From Bacillota bacterium (lineage in GTDB: Bacteria; Bacillota_A; Clostridia; Lachnospirales; Bianqueaceae): a DNA stretch of 7,035 nt. The position numbers and the translations under genes were made by a program. This document shows positions 1 to 5,070 of the stretch, one piece after another. Within the stretch, counting starts at the first letter, position 1. Every line of letters starts with the position of its first letter. The notes beneath the pieces were generated by a model that made no database searches, was not told where the DNA came from, and saw nothing but the letters and a program-made list of their open reading frames with translations. The DNA is taken from the NCBI GenBank assembly GCA_017420625.1, contig JAFOIR010000137.1:1-7035 (forward strand). The letters are read 5' to 3'.

Positions 1-153
1 CCAGTAATCCATCCCTGCTCTTTTCAGGTTTTTCTCAGACAGTGAAAAACCGAGCGGCCGGATCAGATGAAGCCGGCTGCCCGTGCAGACACATGTTCTG
101 GCTATATTGCCGGTATTCGATGGAATCTCCGGCTCCAGCAGGACGATATTCAT
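1..153 (-). CDS. trmL: tRNA (cytidine/uridine-34 2'-O)-methyltransferase TrmL, N-terminal part (cut by window edge)
   Basis: The first 51 codons of a SPOUT-class (SpoU family) RNA methyltransferase are visible; the rest lies beyond base 1. The start reads [16 protein letters not shown] and continues IARTC, then a TG(S/T)RLHLI-type stretch and [17 protein letters not shown], which is the typical N-terminus of TrmL/YibK. The N-x-GNI-R element is SPOUT motif 1, carrying the conserved Asn and Arg. Known members methylate the 2'-O of the wobble base of tRNA-Leu isoacceptors using S-adenosylmethionine; the SAM-binding trefoil knot itself is not in the window. The ATG overlaps the stop of the upstream aminotransferase gene as ATGA, and a GAGGAA ribosome binding site sits 9 nt ahead (163-168). 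This implies coupled translation as the last visible gene of the operon. The family assignment is firm; exact tRNA targets are inferred from the family. Confidence 0.93.
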   Translation of the reverse strand, partial: MNIVLLEPEIPSNTGNIARTCVCTGSRLHLIRPLGFSLSEKNLKRAGMDYW

Positions 154-1316
154 GAGTTAAGATTCCTCAGAAATACTTCGATCCGATCCAGTGCTGCTTT
201 CAGTTCATCCAGTGAATACGCATAGGAGATACGAATATATCCTTCTCCGTGTTCTCCGAACGCATCTCCGGGAACCACAGCTACTTTCTGATCATACAGT
301 AATCTGGAACAGAACTCATCGGATGTCATTCCAGTAGAAGCAACTGACGGAAATACATAGAATGCTCCTTCCGGTTCGAAACAGGTAAGTCCCATCGCCC
401 GAATCCTGGAGAGTACGTAACGACGTCTGCGGTTGTATTCACGGCGCATGTTCTCTACTTTATCATCGCAGTTCTTAAGCGCCTGAACCGCCGCATACTG
501 ACTGGTAGTCGGTGCACACATGATCGCAAACTGATGAATCTTGGTCATCTGGCGGATCAGTTCTTCCGGTCCCATTGCATAGCCAAGTCTCCACCCGGTC
601 ATTGAGAATGCCTTCGAGAATCCATTGATGACTAATGTCCGTTCCCTCATTCCAGGGAAAGAAGCAATCGAAATATGCGGCTGTCCTGTATAGGTCAACT
701 CTGCATAAATTTCATCGGAAATAACCAGAAGATCATGCCGGATGATCAGATCTGCCAATGGAGCAAGGTCTTCCTTCGTCATGACTGATCCGGTCGGATT
801 GTTGGGGAATGGGAAAACAATAGCCTTGGTACGGGATGTGATATGCTTTTCGATATCTTCTGCCCGCAGCTTGAAATCATTTTCGCCTCTAAGCGGAATA
901 GTAACCGGTTTGCCTCCTGCGAGCGCAGTACAGGGAATATAGGAAACATAAGAAGGTTCCGGGATCAATACTTCATCTCCGGGAGTTATAATCGCACGAA
1001 GGCAAAGATCGATCGCCTCGCTTCCTCCTACAGTAACCAGGATCTCGTGAATCGGATCATAGGAAAGATGATATTTCCGTTCACTGTATGTAGCGATCTC
1101 CTGACGAAGTTCTTTAAGTCCGGCATTGGCAGTATAAACAGTTTTCCCCTGTTCCAATGTATAAATAGCTGTTTCACGGATCGACCAGGGTGTATCAAAA
1201 TCCGGTTCTCCAACACCCAGAGAAATGACATCATCCATCTCAGCTGCAATATCGAAAAAACGGCGGATTCCTGATGGTTTGATATCACAGACAACAGGAT
1301 TTAAATAGTTCTTCAC
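150..1316 (-). CDS. PLP-dependent class I/II aminotransferase (aspartate aminotransferase fold)
   Basis: A complete 388-residue fold-type I aminotransferase, normal length for the family. It moves an amino group between an amino acid and a 2-oxo acid in the cytoplasm using pyridoxal phosphate. Visible hallmarks: substrate-side GEPDFDTP (residues 36-43), PNNPTG (171-176, Asn173 expected to contact PLP), SDEIY (200-204, Asp201 and Tyr204 at the cofactor ring), Lys235 in [13 protein letters not shown] as the Schiff-base lysine, Arg243, and Arg362 in YIRISYA as the likely substrate carboxylate binder. No catalytic residue is missing. The start is GTG at 1316-1314, overlapping the regulator stop as GTGA. 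No in-frame ATG lies upstream, and the best Shine-Dalgarno (AAAGGA, 1330-1335) is 13 nt away, so coupling to the regulator is likely. Relatives include PatA, AspC and AlaA-type enzymes. Substrate specificity cannot be read from sequence, so no symbol is given. Confidence 0.93.
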   Translation of the reverse strand: MKNYLNPVVCDIKPSGIRRFFDIAAEMDDVISLGVGEPDFDTPWSIRETAIYTLEQGKTVYTANAGLKELRQEIATYSERKYHLSYDPIHEILVTVGGSEAIDLCLRAIITPGDEVLIPEPSYVSYIPCTALAGGKPVTIPLRGENDFKLRAEDIEKHITSRTKAIVFPFPNNPTGSVMTKEDLAPLADLIIRHDLLVISDEIYAELTYTGQPHISIASFPGMRERTLVINGFSKAFSMTGWRLGYAMGPEELIRQMTKIHQFAIMCAPTTSQYAAVQALKNCDDKVENMRREYNRRRRYVLSRIRAMGLTCFEPEGAFYVFPSVASTGMTSDEFCSRLLYDQKVAVVPGDAFGEHGEGYIRISYAYSLDELKAALDRIEVFLRNLNS

Positions 1317-1798
1317 AGGGAAAGAGGCATCCTTTCATCTTTTTTACGGGATTCCATGAAAATACCGTTGTCTTTGTATTTCTTCAGGACAAAACAGGTG
1401 GCTGTTCCGTTGACTGGTTCAAGAACAGCAAGACGTTCACGAACGAAAAGAGCAACTTCTTTCATCGTCCGGCCTTCCACGATGACCATCAGGTCGAAAG
1501 GACCGGACATCAGGAAGACGCTGGAAACTTCTTCAAATTCATAGATTCTTCTGGCTATCTTGTCAAATCCTTCATCTCTCTGAGGAATCACTTTGACTTC
1601 AATCAGAGCAGTAACCCGTTCCTGATTAGTCTTATCCCAGTTGATCATCGTATGATAACCACAGATGATCTTCTCCTGTTCCATCGCCTTCATTTCCTGT
1701 TCGATCACCTCTTCACTCTCGCCAAGCATGATCGACAGTTCCTGTACAGGAATCCGGCTGTCCTTTTCAAGTATCTCCAGTAATTCCTCGCGTATCAT
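1313..1798 (-). CDS. Lrp/AsnC-family transcriptional regulator
   Basis: A 161-residue protein with the two-part layout of Lrp/AsnC regulators: an N-terminal helix-turn-helix (about residues 1-55, with the typical LLEILEKDSRI opening and the EKIICGYHTMINW turn into the linker) and a C-terminal RAM ligand-binding domain (about 62-137, with beta strands VTALIEVKV and FDLMVIVEG). The Gly99-x-x-Asp102 element matches the GxxD effector-loop motif of the family. Members form dimers to octamers and respond to amino acids. I chose ATG at 1798 because AAGGAG (1811-1816) lies 12 nt upstream; an in-frame TTG at 1819 would place that site inside the gene and lengthen it to 168 residues. The gene follows the lipoprotein gene by 24 nt, and its stop overlaps the aminotransferase start, so it probably senses an amino acid related to that enzyme (inference). 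The proposed recognition helix is unusually acidic. The extreme C-terminus (from about residue 146) is a charged extension past the RAM domain. Confidence 0.88.
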   Translation of the reverse strand: MIREELLEILEKDSRIPVQELSIMLGESEEVIEQEMKAMEQEKIICGYHTMINWDKTNQERVTALIEVKVIPQRDEGFDKIARRIYEFEEVSSVFLMSGPFDLMVIVEGRTMKEVALFVRERLAVLEPVNGTATCFVLKKYKDNGIFMESRKKDERMPLSL

Positions 1799-1810
1799 AA
1801 GTCGTTCATT

Positions 1811-1816
1811 CTCCTT
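1811..1816 (-). promoter_or_regulatory. Ribosome binding site of the Lrp-family regulator gene
   Basis: The minus strand reads AAGGAG in the 24-nt gap between the lipoprotein stop and the regulator ATG at 1798, with a 12-nt spacer, which is rather long. It is the only good Shine-Dalgarno here and favours ATG 1798 over the in-frame TTG at 1819. A five-codon ATG...TGA reading frame (1809-1795) sits between it and the ATG but is too close to the site for normal initiation. Confidence 0.6.
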
Positions 1817-1822
1817 CAACTA

Positions 1823-3448
1823 TCATTCTTCTGCTGCTTCTTCTGATTCTGAATCTTCCTCTAAGATCTCTTCTGAACTTTCTTCAGAAGGCTCTTCTAC
1901 AGCATTCTCCGAAGATTCACCGGAGGATTCTTCCGTTGATTCACTACTTGATTCTTCTGTATTCTCGGAAGAACCAGAGTCTTCAACGATACTGGTTTCT
2001 TCTGTGTTTTCCGAAGAGCTTTCGTCTGGATTTTCACTGGTCTCAGAAGATTCAGTAGTTTCTGAGCTCTCTCCTTCCGTAGCCGACGATTCAGAATTTT
2101 CCTTTGGTTTGGTGCCAACTCTGATTTTGTCAGGAGAATTATCATAAATACTTTCAGAGAACCATTCTGTCACGGAGTTTCCGTTTTCAGTGACAGTCTT
2201 ATAGGTTTCCACGACATAACCAATATGTCCGTATTCTATGATCTCTTCTTCCCCTTCTTCCATCTCCGGATCTTCCACTTTTTTGGGTTCCGGTTTATCG
2301 ATCGTTCCTACGATCTCATAATAGAATTCTATTTCCCTTGAAGGATCGTGAATCTCTTTCCCATAAAGCCGGCATCCGCATTCACCGTCATCACACCACA
2401 TCTCAATATAGATCGGTGCGTCGGTATCGTTGGTAAAGCAGAAATCCAGTACTTCTTCGTATACTGTGCTGTCCAGTCCCATCTGACAATAGCTGGGCGG
2501 GAAGGCATGACACCACCGTTCGTTGACTTCCAGCTCAGCCAGAAGAACGGCATTGTACAGTGTTGTTGAGACCTGACAGACTCCTCCGCCGATACCAGGT
2601 ACATACTCTCCGCCGGAAATAATATTGGCGTATTCATAGCCGCCTTCTTCCGTCATGGGAGCTGTAGCGTCATTGAAAGAGAACATCTCACCAGGTTCCA
2701 GAATAGTTCCGTTTACTTTGGCTGAAGCTACTTTCAGATTGACGGAACGGCTCTCTTCATATTCGTTGTAATAGGTTTCGTACTCACCGATCACTTGTGT
2801 TGCTTCCTTGAGAGAAGCGGCTGTCGCTTTCGGTGGTGTAACATCGACTGTCAGCTTTACTGTGACAGGACCATCTAAAAATGCACCAGACTCAAGAGAA
2901 TCATTCAGCTCCTCGGCAGATCTTGTCACATTGAGCGATCGGCCGTTCTGCTCGTCTGTGATAATAAATTCCCCATCCTTGAACTCCATCGTAGCATCAA
3001 TTCCCTTTTGTTCAATTGTGGAAATCAATGAACGCAGAACTGCATTGAGCGAAACCGGGTCAACTTTGATCGGAACTGTTTCCGGTACTGATTCACCAGC
3101 AAGAAGTTCATCGACAGCAGATTCATAATCAAAGAAAGCTCCCAGCTCTTTCGCTGTGTATGTCCATTTTTTATCTTCATCTGTCAATGTATAAGTATGG
3201 GAAAGTGTATCTTCAATTTTGTTCTTCAATAGCTCGATAGCTTCTTCCTTTGTTTTATAGGACAGATCAACTCCCATCAATTCGGTTTGTTCAGGTATCT
3301 GGTTTTCGGAGACTGGCTGTTCTTCAACGATCATCGTAGGCTCGGATGATTCCTGGCTGATTTCTTCCGTGCAGCCTGAAATCAATACAGCTATCAGCAA
3401 AACCATCAAGCTGCAAAGCAGTCTCCTTGTCAATTTCTGATTTATCAT
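1823..3448 (-). CDS. VanW-domain lipoprotein with peptidoglycan-binding-like and G5-like regions and an acidic Ser/Glu tail
   Basis: A complete 541-residue exported lipoprotein. Residues 1-26 form a lipoprotein signal peptide: basic start (KLTRR), hydrophobic core, and lipobox ISGC with Cys26 as the lipidation site. A short linker leads to a region like the PG_binding_4 domain often paired with VanW (about 60-205; WTYTAKELGAFFDYESAVDE is typical). The VanW domain spans about 233-362, with VNGTILEPGEMFSFN, GGGVCQVSTTLYNA and the ER.CH..P..Y...G.D.TV block. A G5-like segment ending in IRVGTK (about 405-447) follows, then a tail of about 92 residues made mainly of Ser and Glu. VanW takes its name from vancomycin-resistance clusters but its biochemical role is not settled; domain neighbours suggest a cell-envelope role outside the membrane. 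This is not evidence of vancomycin resistance. The VanW domain carries six cysteines beyond the conserved GGGVC one. ATG 3448 has a strong GAGGAGGAG site 2 nt upstream and its own promoter. Confidence 0.9.
   Translation of the reverse strand: MINQKLTRRLLCSLMVLLIAVLISGCTEEISQESSEPTMIVEEQPVSENQIPEQTELMGVDLSYKTKEEAIELLKNKIEDTLSHTYTLTDEDKKWTYTAKELGAFFDYESAVDELLAGESVPETVPIKVDPVSLNAVLRSLISTIEQKGIDATMEFKDGEFIITDEQNGRSLNVTRSAEELNDSLESGAFLDGPVTVKLTVDVTPPKATAASLKEATQVIGEYETYYNEYEESRSVNLKVASAKVNGTILEPGEMFSFNDATAPMTEEGGYEYANIISGGEYVPGIGGGVCQVSTTLYNAVLLAELEVNERWCHAFPPSYCQMGLDSTVYEEVLDFCFTNDTDAPIYIEMWCDDGECGCRLYGKEIHDPSREIEFYYEIVGTIDKPEPKKVEDPEMEEGEEEIIEYGHIGYVVETYKTVTENGNSVTEWFSESIYDNSPDKIRVGTKPKENSESSATEGESSETTESSETSENPDESSSENTEETSIVEDSGSSENTEESSSESTEESSGESSENAVEEPSEESSEEILEEDSESEEAAEE
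1826..2107 (-). repeat. Low-complexity Ser/Glu coding repeat (C-terminal tail of the VanW lipoprotein)
   Basis: From residue 448 to 541 the lipoprotein becomes an imperfect repeat of units such as SSENTEESS and SSESTEESS. By my count the last 92 residues hold 34 Glu, 28 Ser, 8 Thr and 3 Asp, with no Lys, Arg, His or aromatic residue, giving about 37 negative charges. At DNA level this is a degenerate TTC/TCT-rich tract on the plus strand, interrupted by synonymous variation, so it is not a simple microsatellite. The tail is expected to be disordered and solvent-exposed. Confidence 0.9.
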
Positions 3449-3450
3449 AG

Positions 3451-3459
3451 CTCCTCCTC
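3451..3459 (-). promoter_or_regulatory. Strong ribosome binding site of the VanW lipoprotein gene
   Basis: GAGGAGGAG lies directly upstream of ATG 3448 on the minus strand; the AGGAGG within it (3453-3458) is 4 nt from the start codon. It fixes the start, which also gives an intact lipoprotein signal peptide. Confidence 0.8.
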
Positions 3460-3492
3460 GAAGTCTTTCTCTTTATGATGATATGATCTTGT

Positions 3493-3521
3493 ATTATACC
3501 ATAAACCACACAAAATAACAA
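3493..3521 (-). promoter_or_regulatory. Sigma-A type promoter for the VanW-lrp-aminotransferase-trmL operon
   Basis: On the minus strand a -35 box TTGTTA (3516-3521) and a perfect -10 box TATAAT (3493-3498) are separated by exactly 17 nt. The bases before the -10 read TGG, giving an extended -10 (TGnTATAAT). Transcription should begin near 3486, leaving a leader of about 38 nt before ATG 3448, too short for a riboswitch. The -35 starts 4 nt after the helicase stop codon, and no terminator hairpin with a U-run separates the two operons. No clear operator repeat was seen. The downstream genes are packed closely enough to be transcribed from it. Confidence 0.82.
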
Positions 3522-3525
3522 TACT

Positions 3526-5070
3526 TTAGGAATTGATCTCAGACAAGAAGCGGGATGGAGGCATCTCTTCACTAAAGGAAAGAGACAAATACTTTTTCGC
3601 TCTTGTCATTCCTACATACAACAGACGTCTTTCTTCCTCCATGGCTTCCGGAAGATCAAACGATTGAGTATGCGGAAGAGAACCTTCATTAACTCCTATG
3701 ATCCAGACTGCGCAAAACTCAAGACCTTTAGACTGATGGAGTGTATTGACAAAGACTCCACTTTTTTCTTCTTTGTCCAGCCTGCAAAACTGAAGTAAAG
3801 GATAATAGAATGGCAGTCCATTCTTTTTCATCCGATCCATCAAAAAGTATATATAGGCAGAATTCCAGATAAGATCCATTGCCTTTTTCTTCTCTGATCC
3901 GGAATTCATTCGTTTAAACAGTCTTTCCAGCTGCTCCTTTTCGATTATTTCATCCGATCTGAGATCCGGTCGGTTCATCTGACGAACGATAGGAAAGTAT
4001 CGTTCCATTTTTCGAATATTTTCCTCTTTCACCGAATCCTTTTCTGCATTTATAATCCATTCTATGTCCTGACCAATGTCAAGAAACTGTCGATGGATAA
4101 ACTCGGAAGATCGGATCTTGTTCTTATAAGGGATACCGGCTTCACGAAGTGCCTGGATCATCATATCTGCTTCTCTTCCGGTTCTTGAAAGTACAGCAAT
4201 ATCTGAATAGGAGACTTTGCCCATGATATGAAGATGACGTATTCTTCTGGCAGCATTTCTTAATTCATCCAGGGTTGTTTTGTAACTATGAATACGCATC
4301 GGCGTATGATCCCCACTGGCGGATCGCAGATTTTTGTCATATCGCTGCTGATTATGAGATATCAACTGTACGCTTCTTTTGGTGATTTCCTGTGAGCATC
4401 GAAAATTGACAGAAAGAAAAAGATGACTGGCCTTGGGATAGTCCTTTAAAAACTGCATCATGACAGAAGAAAAAGAACCTCGAAATCCATAGATCGATTG
4501 GTCCTCATCACCAACAACAAACAGATTGGCAGTTTTCCCAACCATTTTTCGTACGACTTCATATTGCTTCTGATCAATATCCTGAAACTCATCAATCAGA
4601 AAAAAATCGTACATCTGATCGGGATGATGATAAGAAAGTGCTTCTTCAGTCAGGTCAATGATATCATCGAAATCGATATAATGATGTTCTTTTTTCCAGT
4701 TTCTGTATGCCTCTGCGTCCCACTGTCCCAATAAAAAAGCCGGGACTTCCTGATTGTCCCGGTCTAGAATCTCAGATTTTGAATCAACAACATGCCAGCT
4801 TAGAAGCCATCGATAAAACACGGAATGAAAAGTGCCGAATGTAACTTCTTCTGCTGTCTTCTGGTCTGTCGATGCCTGAAACCTTTTTTTCATTTGTTCT
4901 GCAGCGGCTCTTGTGAAAGTAATAACACAAATACGGTCTGGAGATGTATACTGCAGAAGATGTATGATCCTTTCTGTCAGTACACGAGTTTTTCCGGAAC
5001 CAGGGCCGGCTGTTACAAGACATGGCCCGAAAAGATGGTCTCTGGCCATTTCCTGTTCTCTTGTCAGCAT
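3526..5070 (-). CDS. Compact UvrD/PcrA-like superfamily 1A DNA helicase
   Basis: A complete 514-residue ATP-dependent helicase with every SF1A core motif in order: Gln6 of the Q motif; AGPGSGKT at 21-28 (Walker A, Lys27); ITFTRAAAEQM (motif Ia); FGTFHS (Ib); DEFQD at 160-164 (motif II, Asp160/Glu161); GDEDQSIYGFRGS at 187-199 (motif III, Gln191); VNFRCS with Arg224 (motif IV); LHQSKGLEF at 444-452 (motif V); and LLYVGMTRAKK at 483-493 (motif VI, Arg490). Members translocate 3'-5' on single-stranded DNA and act in repair and replication. It is much shorter than PcrA (about 720 residues): the stretches corresponding to subdomains 1B and 2B are each reduced by roughly 50-60 residues, and only 24 residues follow motif VI. 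The core is intact, so this is a compact family member and not a broken gene. ATG 5070 overlaps the addA stop by 7 nt and has AGAGGA 6 nt upstream (5077-5082). The coupling suggests a role alongside AddAB (inference). Confidence 0.92.
   Translation of the reverse strand: MLTREQEMARDHLFGPCLVTAGPGSGKTRVLTERIIHLLQYTSPDRICVITFTRAAAEQMKKRFQASTDQKTAEEVTFGTFHSVFYRWLLSWHVVDSKSEILDRDNQEVPAFLLGQWDAEAYRNWKKEHHYIDFDDIIDLTEEALSYHHPDQMYDFFLIDEFQDIDQKQYEVVRKMVGKTANLFVVGDEDQSIYGFRGSFSSVMMQFLKDYPKASHLFLSVNFRCSQEITKRSVQLISHNQQRYDKNLRSASGDHTPMRIHSYKTTLDELRNAARRIRHLHIMGKVSYSDIAVLSRTGREADMMIQALREAGIPYKNKIRSSEFIHRQFLDIGQDIEWIINAEKDSVKEENIRKMERYFPIVRQMNRPDLRSDEIIEKEQLERLFKRMNSGSEKKKAMDLIWNSAYIYFLMDRMKKNGLPFYYPLLQFCRLDKEEKSGVFVNTLHQSKGLEFCAVWIIGVNEGSLPHTQSFDLPEAMEEERRLLYVGMTRAKKYLSLSFSEEMPPSRFLSEINS

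Noticed and set aside
843..1274. 143-codon plus-strand reading frame opposite the aminotransferase.
   Set aside because: No domain similarity that I can see, and it is fully antisense to a conserved enzyme gene.
1870..1890. Perfect 8-bp inverted repeat (CTTCTGAA, 5-nt loop, TTCAGAAG) near the end of the lipoprotein gene.
   Set aside because: It lies inside the low-complexity Ser/Glu codons, where GAA/TTC-type repeats arise easily, and no U-run follows on the coding strand, so it is not a terminator.
1665..2147. 160-codon Ser-rich plus-strand reading frame opposite the lipoprotein tail and the regulator start.
   Set aside because: It is the complement of the Ser/Glu repeat, where TTC/TCT-rich DNA gives Ser codons in the opposite frame. 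It has no recognisable domain and lies opposite two well-supported genes.
1823..3448. VanW domain as a sign of a glycopeptide-resistance cluster.
   Set aside because: No vanH, ligase, vanX or VanRS genes are nearby, and VanW-domain proteins are widespread in Clostridia without resistance.
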